Counted from the stretch's first letter, positions 27,318 to 36,940 are shown. The stretch is DNA of 64,000 nucleotides from Clostridioides difficile ATCC 9689 = DSM 1296 (GCF_001077535.1 NZ_CP011968.1:1116001-1180000); one strand, 5' to 3'. Translations and numbers: made by a program. The notes: generated by a model from the letters alone, not told the origin.

Positions 27318-27378
27318 AATAAAACTGTTCTTTTTTAGAAAATTTATTTTCTAATTATTGAACAGTTTTATTTTTTGT
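27318..27378 (+). terminator. Terminator after potD
   Basis: AATAAAACTGTTC (27318-27330) and GAACAGTTTTATT (27360-27372) are exact complements, followed by TTTTT. It separates the pot operon from the exopolysaccharide cluster. A TATAAT at 27435-27440 is a possible -10 for that cluster. Confidence 0.88.
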
Positions 27379-27507
27379 TTAAGTTATATTCATATGCAAT
27401 TTAAATAGTTTATTAATAAATGAAAACTTATTTGTATAATGACTTTAATAATAATTAGAAAAACTGGGCAACTTAATAGAATAATTGGAGGTGTAAATTT
27501 ATAAAAA

Positions 27508-28356
27508 ATGAATAGGATAAATAAAAAAATAGATTTATTAATATTGGCTTTGCTCGTTTTTATATTTTTAATTGTTGGAATAGTAATACTATCGATTAGG
27601 ACAGAAAATAAATTGAATGTGTTCATAATGTTAGCAATAATTTTTTTTATAATAATGTTAACTTATTTATCAAATTCAGTAGTGGGGTTGATAACAAGTT
27701 CAATAATTATATTTATGTATACATCCTATATTTTATATAACAATATTACTCACAATATGGATGTTGAATTTATATCATATATGTGGATAATAGCAACACC
27801 AGTATCTTCAATTATAATGGGTAATCTGAACAAAAGCATAAATGAATTGCAAAATACAAATAAAAAACTATCTGAACAGTATAAGGAATTAGTGACTATT
27901 GATAGTGAAACTGGACTTAGAAATTTAAAGATTTTTTATAATGATGTAAATATGGAGATAAGTAAATCTATTAGACATAATACTGATTTTTCTCTTATGA
28001 TAGTAAAATTACCATACTACGGAAACCTACAGACTATATTTGGTGAAAACAAAACTAATAAAATAGTAAAATATATTGGTTCAAATATTATAGAATGTAC
28101 AAGAAATGAAGATATAATTTATAGTTTACAAAAAGATATGATAGGGATACTAATGCCAAATACATCTTTGGAAGGTTCAAAAGTTGTTAAAGACAGAATA
28201 AAGAAAAGGATAAAAGAATTAAACTTAGATTTAAACAATAGGGGAAAATATGTAAATATAGATGTCAAAATTGCATTTTTACAATATAAGAGTAGTTTTG
28301 GAGATAGTATAAATTTTAAGAATATAGTTGAAGAGGAACTTCAATATGATGTTTAA
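27508..28356 (+). CDS. Membrane protein with degenerate GGDEF domain, predicted c-di-GMP receptor (PssE/PelD-like)
   Basis: A 282-residue protein with four membrane helices (about 10-30, 35-55, 57-78, 85-106), a short coiled linker (NKSINELQNTNKKLSEQYKEL) and a GGDEF fold (about 125-275). The catalytic GGDEF is replaced by QKDMI (208-212), so no cyclase activity is expected. The I-site R199-N-E-D202 is retained at exactly five residues before it, which is how c-di-GMP effectors such as PelD and Listeria PssE bind the nucleotide. It opens the exopolysaccharide operon. The GGAGGTG is 14 bp from ATG 27508, rather far; no other start fits because of an upstream stop. It overlaps the next gene by 11 bp. 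Confidence 0.82.
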   Translation: MNRINKKIDLLILALLVFIFLIVGIVILSIRTENKLNVFIMLAIIFFIIMLTYLSNSVVGLITSSIIIFMYTSYILYNNITHNMDVEFISYMWIIATPVSSIIMGNLNKSINELQNTNKKLSEQYKELVTIDSETGLRNLKIFYNDVNMEISKSIRHNTDFSLMIVKLPYYGNLQTIFGENKTNKIVKYIGSNIIECTRNEDIIYSLQKDMIGILMPNTSLEGSKVVKDRIKKRIKELNLDLNNRGKYVNIDVKIAFLQYKSSFGDSINFKNIVEEELQYDV

Positions 28357-30010
28357 AATATTTAATAAAAGTCTATTAAAATTAGTAGTTGTATTATCAA
28401 TAGTACTGACAATATCAAATTTTAGCTTATCTTCATACGCATCAGAAATTACTTCCAGCACAGATAAGGTATTAATCATATATGATTCTAAGAAAGAAAC
28501 AGCTTATAATAGAGATATTTTAAATATTATGAGGACTCTATTGGGAAGATTTAGTTCAGATATAGAGCTATTAAAATTGAGTAACTATGATGGTGAGATA
28601 AATAAAAATTATTACAGTCATATATTTATTTTAGGAATCAATGAAAACTCATATAATAATGATAAAAACACTAAAAACTTGATTAGTTCCTTAAATTCAT
28701 ATAAAGGAACTATATGTTGGTTAGGATATGGTATAGAAAATCTTTTGGAACATAAAAAATACAATTTAGACTATGTAGGAAAAACAAACAATATAGTTAG
28801 TGTAAATTATAGAGGTAAATCATATAACTTGGATGAACATTATGTTTTTAACATTGTAGAATCAAAAGATACAAGTAATAAAGTAATAGGAAGTATTAAT
28901 GATACCTTAAATAAGTATCCATATATAATAAATGATAAAAATCTTTTTTATGTATCAAAATTAGATTTAGATGGAGTTTTATTTTATATATTTTGCGATT
29001 CACTTAATGATATTTTTAACATTAAGACGTTTGATAAAGGACGTATATTTGTAAGAATAGAAGATGTACATGCTTTTAGAGAACCAAAAAATCTTGTAGA
29101 GATAGCGGATTATTTAAGTAGTAAGAATATACCATTTACGATTGCATTAATACCAGCATATGTAAATCCTAAAAATCATAAAGTAATAACTTTATCAGAA
29201 AGCCCTGAAATTGTCAAAGCAATAAAATATATGCAAGATAAAGGTGGAACTGTGATATTGCATGGATATACTCATCAATACAAGAAAGAAGAAGTTTCTG
29301 GAGAAGGGTATGAATTTTGGGATGGTAAAAAAGATGAACCCTTAAAAGAAAATATGAAGATATTTGTCAAAGATAGAGTTTTGAATGGTCTTAGAGTATG
29401 TATAGAGAATGGAATTTATCCTCTTGCATTTGAAGCGCCACATTATGCAATGGAATCAGAGGGATATAAAGAATTAAAAAAATATTTTTCTACTTATATG
29501 GGGCAACATCAAAATAATGATAAAAAATTTAGCACAAATACATATCCTTATATTATTAGGGATACAGAGGAGTTTAATATATTTATACCCGAAAATTTAG
29601 GATATATAGACCCAGAAGATAAGTTTACTTTTCAAAATATAAAAGAAAATTTAGATAAATTATCTATTGTAAGAGGTTTTAGTGGAGGGTTCTTCTTTCA
29701 TTCATATTTAAACATAGAGTATCTAAAAAACACAATAGAATATTTAGAAAAACAGAATATAGAATTTATGAATTTAAGAGATTTTAATAATTGGGTAAAA
29801 GTTGATGAAATACAAATAAGAAATAATGGAGATGAAATTATAGTCAACTATGATAAGGATTTAGATGAAATAACTAAAAGTGATACTAGATTTAAATCCA
29901 TATCCAATATTAGTAAAATTTTAATATTCATAGTATCTATAAGTGTTTTAATATTTGTGATTATATTTATATATTTTAAGAGAATAGATAAAAAGAAATT
30001 TTTAAAATAA
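28346..30010 (+). CDS. DUF2334 polysaccharide deacetylase-like protein, secreted and membrane-anchored
   Basis: A 554-residue extracytoplasmic protein. The signal/TM segment is at about 10-33, an unassigned N-terminal domain at about 38-230, and a DUF2334 NodB-like deacetylase at about 238-480. Metal/catalytic candidates are Asp in FVRIEDVHAF and the HGYTHQY His pair. A C-terminal TM (about 522-542) with a basic tail closes it. ATG 28346 is 8 bp from AGAGGAA, inside the end of the preceding gene. The probable role is removal of N-acetyl groups from a nascent exopolysaccharide. It corresponds in type to PssB of Listeria and to the deacetylase half of PelA. Confidence 0.8.
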   Translation: MMFKIFNKSLLKLVVVLSIVLTISNFSLSSYASEITSSTDKVLIIYDSKKETAYNRDILNIMRTLLGRFSSDIELLKLSNYDGEINKNYYSHIFILGINENSYNNDKNTKNLISSLNSYKGTICWLGYGIENLLEHKKYNLDYVGKTNNIVSVNYRGKSYNLDEHYVFNIVESKDTSNKVIGSINDTLNKYPYIINDKNLFYVSKLDLDGVLFYIFCDSLNDIFNIKTFDKGRIFVRIEDVHAFREPKNLVEIADYLSSKNIPFTIALIPAYVNPKNHKVITLSESPEIVKAIKYMQDKGGTVILHGYTHQYKKEEVSGEGYEFWDGKKDEPLKENMKIFVKDRVLNGLRVCIENGIYPLAFEAPHYAMESEGYKELKKYFSTYMGQHQNNDKKFSTNTYPYIIRDTEEFNIFIPENLGYIDPEDKFTFQNIKENLDKLSIVRGFSGGFFFHSYLNIEYLKNTIEYLEKQNIEFMNLRDFNNWVKVDEIQIRNNGDEIIVNYDKDLDEITKSDTRFKSISNISKILIFIVSISVLIFVIIFIYFKRIDKKKFLK

Positions 30011-30058
30011 ATGATTTTATATTAGAATCAATATTTTAAAATATTTTAGGAGAAATTT

Positions 30059-31315
30059 ATGAGAGATTTAAATGTATCAGAGTATTTGTTCATATTTAGT
30101 CTGTTTAGTATATGGTCTTTATTGCTTATAAATATTATTTTAGCTATGGGTGGATATATATTTTATTTTAAAAACTTTGATAAAGAAATAAAAGAAATTG
30201 ATGAATATCCTATGATATCAATACTTGTTCCTGCTCATAATGAAGCTAAAGTGATAGGTAGAACTGTGGAGTCTTTGCTATTACTCAATTATCCTAAGAG
30301 TAAGATGGAACTTATTGTTATAAATGACAATTCTTCTGATAATAGTAAAGAAATTTTAGAAAATATAAAGGATAGGTACAACAATTATAATTTCACTATA
30401 ATAAATACAGATAGTTTAACAGGTGGAAAAGGAAAGTCTAATGCATTAAATATTGGATATACGATTTCAAAAGGAGATTTTATAGCTGTTTATGATGCAG
30501 ATAACACACCAGATAAAAATGCACTTAGATATTTAGTACAAACTATAGTAATGAATGATGAATTAGGTGCTGTTATTGGGAAATTTAGGACTCGAAATAA
30601 AAATAAAAACCTATTAACCAAATTTATAAACATAGAAACATTAAGCTTTCAATGGATGTCACAAGCTGGTAGATGGCAACTTTTTAATCTATGTACAATA
30701 CCAGGAACTAACTTTATATTGAGGAGAAGTATCATAGAAGAAATTGGAGGATGGGATAGTAAAGCAATTGCAGAAGATACAGAAATAAGTTTTAGGATAT
30801 ATAAATTGGGATACAAGATAAAGCTTGTACCACAATCTATAACATGGGAACAAGAGCCAGAAACTGTTAAGGTGTGGATAAAGCAACGTACTAGATGGGC
30901 AAAAGGGAATATATATGTATTAATGAAATATATAAAAAATATATTTAAACAGGGAAGAAATAAGATTGTGTTTGATATAGCTTACTTTTTTTCTGTATAT
31001 TTTCTATTTTTAACATCTGTAATTATATCCGATATTTTATTTGTTTTAAGTATATCTAAACTAGTAGAAATTTCTATTCCAATTAACTTTTTTCTAATAT
31101 GGATACTATCTTATCTTTTATTTATTATAGAAGTGAGTATAAGCCTTACTATAGAAAAAGGTGAAGCAACAATTGAAAATATATTCATAGTTGCAATAAT
31201 GTATTTTACATACTCTCAACTATGGCTGTTTGTAGCTATAAAAGGAATGATAGAGTATCTAAAAGATATAATTTTTAAAAGAGAGGTTAAATGGTATAAA
31301 ACAGAAAGATTTTGA
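30059..31315 (+). CDS. Processive family 2 glycosyltransferase (exopolysaccharide synthase)
   Basis: A 418-residue membrane synthase. It has one N-terminal TM (about 10-33), a GT-A catalytic domain (about 50-300) and three or more C-terminal helices (about 310-335, 345-365, 375-400). All processive GT2 signatures are present: VINDNSSD, D146-A-D148, the catalytic-base Asp in AEDTE (D240) and the Q276-R-T-R-W280 acceptor motif. Cellulose, PNAG and Listeria PssC synthases share this design. AGGAG precedes ATG 30059. The BcsB-like partner follows after 22 bp. The sugar polymerised is not readable, though the nearby UDP-GlcNAc 2-epimerase points to ManNAc. Confidence 0.88.
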   Translation: MRDLNVSEYLFIFSLFSIWSLLLINIILAMGGYIFYFKNFDKEIKEIDEYPMISILVPAHNEAKVIGRTVESLLLLNYPKSKMELIVINDNSSDNSKEILENIKDRYNNYNFTIINTDSLTGGKGKSNALNIGYTISKGDFIAVYDADNTPDKNALRYLVQTIVMNDELGAVIGKFRTRNKNKNLLTKFINIETLSFQWMSQAGRWQLFNLCTIPGTNFILRRSIIEEIGGWDSKAIAEDTEISFRIYKLGYKIKLVPQSITWEQEPETVKVWIKQRTRWAKGNIYVLMKYIKNIFKQGRNKIVFDIAYFFSVYFLFLTSVIISDILFVLSISKLVEISIPINFFLIWILSYLLFIIEVSISLTIEKGEATIENIFIVAIMYFTYSQLWLFVAIKGMIEYLKDIIFKREVKWYKTERF

Positions 31316-31337
31316 TTCATGTACAGGAGGAATTAAC

Positions 31338-33419
31338 ATGAAAAAATTTATTATATCAATTATATCTTTAGTATTGTTTTTTTCAAATATATCACTTATA
31401 TACAAAGTAAATTCTGATGAGACTAAAGTTAAAAATTATAAGTTTGAAAGAGATATAACTATTGATGGTGTTATAGGAAGTAATAGTACTTTTTTTGAAG
31501 TAAATAAAAATTGGGATATTGAAGAAGTTTTATTGCATCTTAATTTTAGTAAGAGCCAAATATTAAATGGAGATGTTTCAAGTTTAACTGTATTGATAAA
31601 TAATGTACCAATAAAATCTATTAAATTAAATGCTAAGACAAATTATAAAAATACATTAGAAGTATTAGTTCCAAAAGATTATATAATTCAAGGATATAAT
31701 GAAATAAAAATAAAAACATACAAAACAATATCTGATAAAATTTGCCAAGATGATTCCAATACTGGGAACTGGATGGTTATTCACAAAGAATCATATATAT
31801 CAATTAGATATAAGCAGAAAAAGGTGGAAAACTCAATAAATGAATATCCGTATCCATATGCAGAAATTGAAAATAATCATAAATTAGATACAACTATAGT
31901 AGTACCAGATAATATGACTAGAGGAGAGACTACAGCAGTGTTTAATTTGGCATCAGCATTTGGAAAAATAACAAAAAATGATGATTTAAAGTTAGATGTT
32001 AAATTATATTCAGAAATGAAAAATTGGTCAGATGATAATATTATATATATTGGTAAACCTGAAAATACAGCAGAAGAAATTTTGGATATTTTAAGTATAA
32101 AGGAACAAACCCTATTATCTTCAAACTGTATAATCAAGCAAGTAGATTCACCATACAATAAGAATAAGAAGATGATGGTGGTAATTGGTAGTAATGAAGA
32201 TGATTTAATAAAGGCATCAAATTTATTAATAGAAAATAGACTTTCTAACCAAGTTTTATCATCATCAGTACTTGTAAACAAAGAGACTAATATAAAAATT
32301 AATAGGGAACAAAAATTAAATTTAGGTCATTTAACATTAAAAGACTTAGGATATTCTGACTTTTTGTTGGAAGGAGCATTTAATCAACAAGCTTTGTTTG
32401 ATGTCAAAATACCAACGGGTAAGGTATTAGATGATGGTTCAAAGATTATCTTAAATTTAAGATATTCTGACAATTTAGATTTTGAAAAATCTTTAGTTAC
32501 AGTGTCTATAAATGATGTTATTGTGGGAAGTAAAAAATTGGATAGGTCACATTCTAATAATGATAAGTTAGAATTAAAAATACCTAAAGATATAGATAAT
32601 AAAAACTATTATCAAGTTAAATTGACATTTAATTTGAGTATAAAAAATTCGAATTGTGTTACTAGAGAGAGTAATAATCCTTGGGCATATGTATCAAATA
32701 ATTCTTATTTGGCGTTATCTACGAAAGAAAATGAAACCTTATCTTTTGAAAATTATCCGTATCCATTTGTTAGAGATGATGAATTTAATGATTTAACTGT
32801 GATAATGCCAGATTATTCAGGGTCACAAGCTATGACCTGGATGTTTAGATTAGGTGTTACTTTAGGTGCGAATATAAATTCACATAATGGAAATATAAAT
32901 GTAATTAGAGGAAAAGAATTTAGTGACAAGTATAAGGATACTAATATTGTAGTTTTTGGAGTGCCACATAATAATTCTGTTATAAAGATGTTAAATAATA
33001 ATTTAAATATAAAGTTCGATAAAAATTACTCCAATTTTATATCAAATGATAAGATAAGCTTTATTGATGATTATGGAAAAAATATTTCTACCATTCAATT
33101 AATAAAATCACCATATAATAATCAAAAAAATATCATGGTAATTAGTTCAATGAATGAAAAAAACTTATATTTAGGAATGGATTATTTGTTGAATAAAAGT
33201 AAAGTTAATGATTTAAAAGGAGATACATTGATAATTGATGAATACGGAGAGGTAGAAGATTTAGCTTATAATTTAAAATCTAAGAAAGAAGTAAAAGATT
33301 CAAGTTGGAATATGAGTATAAATAAGACAACTAAAGTATTTTTAATGATTTCTTTTATTACTATAATTGTAGTCATGATATTATCAATGCTATATATAAA
33401 AAAATATAAAAGAAGATAA
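31338..33419 (+). CDS. BcsB-like exopolysaccharide secretion subunit
   Basis: A 693-residue extracytoplasmic protein. It has an N-terminal signal (about 3-25), two repeated BcsB-type jelly-roll/flavodoxin-like modules (about 35-310 and 330-650) and a C-terminal TM (about 665-687) with a KKYKRR tail. The duplication is visible as paired ENYPYPF/NEYPYPY motifs and paired TVVxP segments (TTIVVPDNMTRGE, LTVIMPDYSGSQ). BcsB guides the nascent glucan out of the cellulose synthase; PssD is the Listeria counterpart. AGGAGG lies 9 bp before ATG 31338. It sits directly behind the GT2 synthase, as bcsB does behind bcsA. Confidence 0.83.
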   Translation: MKKFIISIISLVLFFSNISLIYKVNSDETKVKNYKFERDITIDGVIGSNSTFFEVNKNWDIEEVLLHLNFSKSQILNGDVSSLTVLINNVPIKSIKLNAKTNYKNTLEVLVPKDYIIQGYNEIKIKTYKTISDKICQDDSNTGNWMVIHKESYISIRYKQKKVENSINEYPYPYAEIENNHKLDTTIVVPDNMTRGETTAVFNLASAFGKITKNDDLKLDVKLYSEMKNWSDDNIIYIGKPENTAEEILDILSIKEQTLLSSNCIIKQVDSPYNKNKKMMVVIGSNEDDLIKASNLLIENRLSNQVLSSSVLVNKETNIKINREQKLNLGHLTLKDLGYSDFLLEGAFNQQALFDVKIPTGKVLDDGSKIILNLRYSDNLDFEKSLVTVSINDVIVGSKKLDRSHSNNDKLELKIPKDIDNKNYYQVKLTFNLSIKNSNCVTRESNNPWAYVSNNSYLALSTKENETLSFENYPYPFVRDDEFNDLTVIMPDYSGSQAMTWMFRLGVTLGANINSHNGNINVIRGKEFSDKYKDTNIVVFGVPHNNSVIKMLNNNLNIKFDKNYSNFISNDKISFIDDYGKNISTIQLIKSPYNNQKNIMVISSMNEKNLYLGMDYLLNKSKVNDLKGDTLIIDEYGEVEDLAYNLKSKKEVKDSSWNMSINKTTKVFLMISFITIIVVMILSMLYIKKYKRR

Positions 33420-33467
33420 TATGATAAATTTATTATTTTAAAAGAGGTATATAATTTGAGGAAATAT

Positions 33468-34541
33468 ATGAATAAATTTAAATTAAAAAGAAGTATTTTA
33501 ATCTCATTAATAATCTTAATTTTTATATTTATAGTTTACTTTGTAAGTATTGAGTTAAAAGATAGGAGTCTAGTAAATAATCAATATAAAGGTAAGATTA
33601 AATCGGCCAATTTATCTGTAGATTATGAAATAAATCAAGTTATGAAGGATATAGATAAATTGGGATTGAATACAGTAAATGTACCTATAATTATAAATGT
33701 AGAGTCCATTAATTCTGATATTATGTCAATAGATAATAATAGTAAAGAAAAGGCAATTAAGTTAATAAAAAAATTAAATAAAAAAGGTATTTCAACAATA
33801 TTAGAGGCATATCCATGGATTGAAAATGGAAAATTGTATGAGACTGACTGGAACCCTATAAATAAAAAAAGATTTTTTTATACTTGGCAAAATGCCATAT
33901 TAAATGAACTTATAATTGATGTAGCAAATCCACTGGATGTAAATGTTTTAAATATTGGTTCTAATTTTGTACATTTGGAAGAATATCAACAAAATTGGGG
34001 TGAAATAATAGATTTTGTACAATCCAAATTTGACGGTCTTGTAACGTACAGAACTAATTGGTGGTATACAAAAAAAGATGATTTAAGTAGTAAGTTGTTT
34101 TATGAACAAAAGTTGAACAATAATTTTTTTGATAAGTTAGATTTTATATCTATAGCAGCATATTTTGAGTTAAGTAATAAACCTGTTAATACAGTGGATG
34201 AATTAATTTCTGCCTTACACTCATCTACTGTAAACAATAGAGGACAAAATATAAAACAAGAAATATATAACCTTTATAAAGCTCATAGAAAACCTATATT
34301 TTTTGGAGAATTAGGTTTTTCAAATAGAGAAAGTGCAAGTTCTCAGCCGTGGAATCATACTCCTTCAAAAGCTGTAAATGGCGAAGAACAAGCAAGGTGT
34401 TTTGAGGCATATAAGAAAGTTTTTGAAAATGAAGACTGGATAAATGGTTTTTCTGTGTTTTGTGTAGGTAAAATAGATGACGAAAAAAATTTTTACCCAT
34501 CAAAAGAGAGTATAAAAGTTATTAAGTCTTGGTATGAATAA
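33468..34541 (+). CDS. GH113-like glycoside hydrolase, membrane-anchored
   Basis: A 357-residue protein with an N-terminal TM anchor (about 10-28) and an extracellular TIM barrel. The stretch GELGFSNRESASSQPWNH (E281) matches the nucleophile region of clan GH-A family GH113 (endo-mannanase type). The expected acid/base position on strand 4 reads NIGSNF (162-167), with Asn166 where family members carry Glu, so activity may be altered or lost. ATG 33468 follows GAGG by 6 bp; TTG 33456 with AGAGGT is an alternative. In the cluster it could trim the polymer, as PssZ or BcsZ do, or bind it. Confidence 0.68.
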   Translation: MNKFKLKRSILISLIILIFIFIVYFVSIELKDRSLVNNQYKGKIKSANLSVDYEINQVMKDIDKLGLNTVNVPIIINVESINSDIMSIDNNSKEKAIKLIKKLNKKGISTILEAYPWIENGKLYETDWNPINKKRFFYTWQNAILNELIIDVANPLDVNVLNIGSNFVHLEEYQQNWGEIIDFVQSKFDGLVTYRTNWWYTKKDDLSSKLFYEQKLNNNFFDKLDFISIAAYFELSNKPVNTVDELISALHSSTVNNRGQNIKQEIYNLYKAHRKPIFFGELGFSNRESASSQPWNHTPSKAVNGEEQARCFEAYKKVFENEDWINGFSVFCVGKIDDEKNFYPSKESIKVIKSWYE

Positions 34542-34594
34542 TTTTGAAAGTGTAGAATTTATATAGATTAAATAGATGATTAGGAGAGATATAA

Positions 34595-35719
34595 ATGAAT
34601 GACATCAAGGTTATGACTGTATTTGGAACTAGACCTGAAGCTATCAAAGTAGCACCTTTAATAAAGGAACTTGAAAAAAGAGAGAATATAAAAAGTATTG
34701 TTTGCGTTACAGCTCAACATAGAGAAATGCTTGACCAAGTTATAGAAACCTTTAATATAAATGTAGACTATGATTTGGATATAATGGAAAAAGGACAAAG
34801 CCTGAATGATATAACATGTAAGATTTTAAATAAACTTCCGTTGATTTTAAACAAGGAAAATCCAAATATAATATTGGTACATGGAGATACAACCACAACT
34901 CTAGCTACAAGTTTGACTGCATTTTATAATAAAACTCTTGTTGGTCATATAGAAGCTGGGCTTAGAACCTATGATAAATATTCTCCTTTTCCAGAGGAGT
35001 TAAATAGACAACTTACAGGTATTATTGCTGATATGCACTTTGCTCCTACTAATTTGGCTAGAAAAAACTTGATTTCTGAAGGAAAACCTAATAATAATAT
35101 ATTTGTAACTGGTAATACTGCTATTGATGCTTTAAAGATGACAATAAAAGAAAACTATAATCATCCTATAATTGATGAGATTGGTAACGATAGGATGATT
35201 TTGTTAACCTCTCACAGAAGAGAAAATTTGGGTAAACCTATGAAAAATATATTCAGAGCTATAAAGCGAATAGTAGATGACTTTGAAGATGTACAGATAG
35301 TATATCCCATACATTTAAATCCTAAAATACGAACTATAGCTGATGAGATATTTGGAAAATTTCCTGAAAAAATTCATATTATAGAGCCTTTAGATGTAGC
35401 TGATTTTCATAACTTTTTAAATAAATCTTATATGATAATGACTGATAGTGGAGGAATACAGGAAGAAGCTCCATCATTAGGTAAGCCAGTTCTTGTGTTG
35501 CGTGATAAAACAGAAAGAACAGAAGGAATTGAAGCAAAGACACTTAAATTAGTAGGTACTAATGAAGATAGAATATATAATTCAGTGAGCGATTTATTAA
35601 TAAATAAAGATAACTATGTTCAGATGAGTAAAGCATCTAATCCATATGGAGATGGAAATGCAAGCAAATATATAGTGGATATAATAATTAAAAAATTTAA
35701 TTGCAAATATTTAAATTAG
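34595..35719 (+). CDS. UDP-N-acetylglucosamine 2-epimerase (non-hydrolysing)
   Basis: A 374-residue cytoplasmic enzyme interconverting UDP-GlcNAc and UDP-ManNAc (the WecB/MnaA family). Signatures are FGTRPEAIKVAPL (about 9-21), EAGLRTYDKYSPFPEELNR (about 117-135), LLTSHRRENLG (about 204-214) and the UDP-binding DSGGIQEEAPSLGKPVLVLR (about 287-306). AGGAGAG precedes ATG 34595. Located at the end of the exopolysaccharide genes, it would supply ManNAc units to the GT2 synthase. It could also feed teichoic-acid or other wall-polymer linkage synthesis, so its dedication to this cluster is an inference from position. Confidence 0.92.
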   Translation: MNDIKVMTVFGTRPEAIKVAPLIKELEKRENIKSIVCVTAQHREMLDQVIETFNINVDYDLDIMEKGQSLNDITCKILNKLPLILNKENPNIILVHGDTTTTLATSLTAFYNKTLVGHIEAGLRTYDKYSPFPEELNRQLTGIIADMHFAPTNLARKNLISEGKPNNNIFVTGNTAIDALKMTIKENYNHPIIDEIGNDRMILLTSHRRENLGKPMKNIFRAIKRIVDDFEDVQIVYPIHLNPKIRTIADEIFGKFPEKIHIIEPLDVADFHNFLNKSYMIMTDSGGIQEEAPSLGKPVLVLRDKTERTEGIEAKTLKLVGTNEDRIYNSVSDLLINKDNYVQMSKASNPYGDGNASKYIVDIIIKKFNCKYLN

Positions 35720-35796
35720 ATAAGGCCTAAAACATTAACTAATTGATATAAGATTTATGATAATATTAAGGAATACAATTTTTAAGGGGGAGTAAT

Positions 35797-36771
35797 ATGG
35801 CTAGAAAATTAATAAAAAATTTGGGTAAAAGTAAAAGTGTAAAGAGAGTGAAACTTTTATTTAAGAAGATTTTTATTACTGTATTCATAGTAGCAAGTAT
35901 AGTTGCTATTTTTAATATAACGAAATATTTTGAGGAATTATACAAAGTAAGGGATTTAAAAAGTACTAAAATTGAATACTATATGGATGTGGCTGATGAA
36001 GCAGGAGATGGAAAGGTCCAATTAAGTTGGAAGGCCTTACTTGCTATAGACATGGTAATACATGATGAAGATTTAAGTAATATAAAAAAGAAAGACACAT
36101 TGGATATAGGGGAAAAGTTTATAGTAGAAGATAAAAATGGTAAAGGCGAAAAGGTGTATAAGGTAAAAAAGTTTAATAAGGTATTAAGCGAATTGAAATT
36201 TGACTCTTCTCAAAAAAGTAGAGCAAGAAAATACATGAAAGATTTAGAATACACATACCTTGGAAATAAACAATTAGATAGTAGTGATGAAAAAATTAAA
36301 TTTATAAAGAAGTTAGAAGACTCAGCTATAAGAGAATATATTGATTATGGAATATTGCCCTCTATAACAATTGGACAAGCTATATTAGAATCTGGTTGGG
36401 GAAATTCTAAACTTACAAAACAGAGTAATAATTTATTTGGTATAAAAGCAGATAAAGCATGGAAAGGAAAAAGTGTAGAAATTTCAACTTCAGAGCATTA
36501 TAATGAAAAAATTGTAGCTAGTTTTAGGTCGTATAATTCATTACAAGATTCTGTCAAAGATCACAGTTTATTTTTAATTAATAATAAAAGATATAGAAAA
36601 CATGGGTTGTTTGAGGCAAAAGATTATATTAGTCAAGCTCAAGCATTAGAAAATGCAGGATATAGTACAGCAGAAGATAAAAAAGGAAATCGTATATATG
36701 CAGAGCTATTAATAGATGTTATTAGGAGTTATAATTTGCAATTGATAGATAATAAAGTTGAGACAAAATAA
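35797..36771 (+). CDS. GH73-type N-acetylglucosaminidase, membrane-anchored
   Basis: A 324-residue peptidoglycan hydrolase. It has a basic N-terminus and a TM anchor at about 27-47. A central helical domain (about 55-160, starting DVADEAGDGKVQLSWKALLAIDMV) is followed by the glucosaminidase domain at about 175-318. The catalytic Glu lies in QAILESGWGNSKLTKQSNNL, and the family-typical YNSLQDSVKDHSLFL and GYSTAEDKKGNRIY follow. It should cleave the GlcNAc-MurNAc bond outside the cell. GGGGGAG precedes ATG 35797, 77 bp after the epimerase. It may help open the wall for polymer export or simply be a housekeeping autolysin. Confidence 0.87.
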   Translation: MARKLIKNLGKSKSVKRVKLLFKKIFITVFIVASIVAIFNITKYFEELYKVRDLKSTKIEYYMDVADEAGDGKVQLSWKALLAIDMVIHDEDLSNIKKKDTLDIGEKFIVEDKNGKGEKVYKVKKFNKVLSELKFDSSQKSRARKYMKDLEYTYLGNKQLDSSDEKIKFIKKLEDSAIREYIDYGILPSITIGQAILESGWGNSKLTKQSNNLFGIKADKAWKGKSVEISTSEHYNEKIVASFRSYNSLQDSVKDHSLFLINNKRYRKHGLFEAKDYISQAQALENAGYSTAEDKKGNRIYAELLIDVIRSYNLQLIDNKVETK

Positions 36772-36857
36772 TTGTTAACTTTATATGAGGAGATAACAAG
36801 ATAAGATTTTTTTCTACAAAAAGAATAGAAAAATTGTAAAAAAAACTAAAAAAATGT

Positions 36858-36940
36858 ATTGACTTGTTATTTAAAAGGTGATATTATTATTACTGTACTC
36901 GAAAGAGAACAAAATGAACTTTGAAAATTAAACAGTAGGT
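36858..36940 (+). promoter_or_regulatory. rRNA operon promoter and boxA-like leader
   Basis: TTGACT (36858-36863) and TATTAT (36881-36886) have a 17-bp spacer behind an A-rich UP-like tract. The leader carries GAACTTTGAAAATTAAACAG at about 36917-36936, the Firmicute boxA antitermination signal. A related ACTTTGAAAACTG recurs in the 16S-23S spacer at 38682-38694. Confidence 0.85.

Noticed and set aside
27279-27507. A c-di-GMP riboswitch before the exopolysaccharide cluster
   Set aside because: I looked for GEMM-I/II aptamer signatures and found none; the gap holds the pot terminator and a weak promoter only.
28346-33419. Calling the cluster a cellulose operon
   Set aside because: The GT2 is only 418 residues with no PilZ domain, and the neighbours (DUF2334 deacetylase, UDP-GlcNAc epimerase) suggest an amino-sugar polymer.
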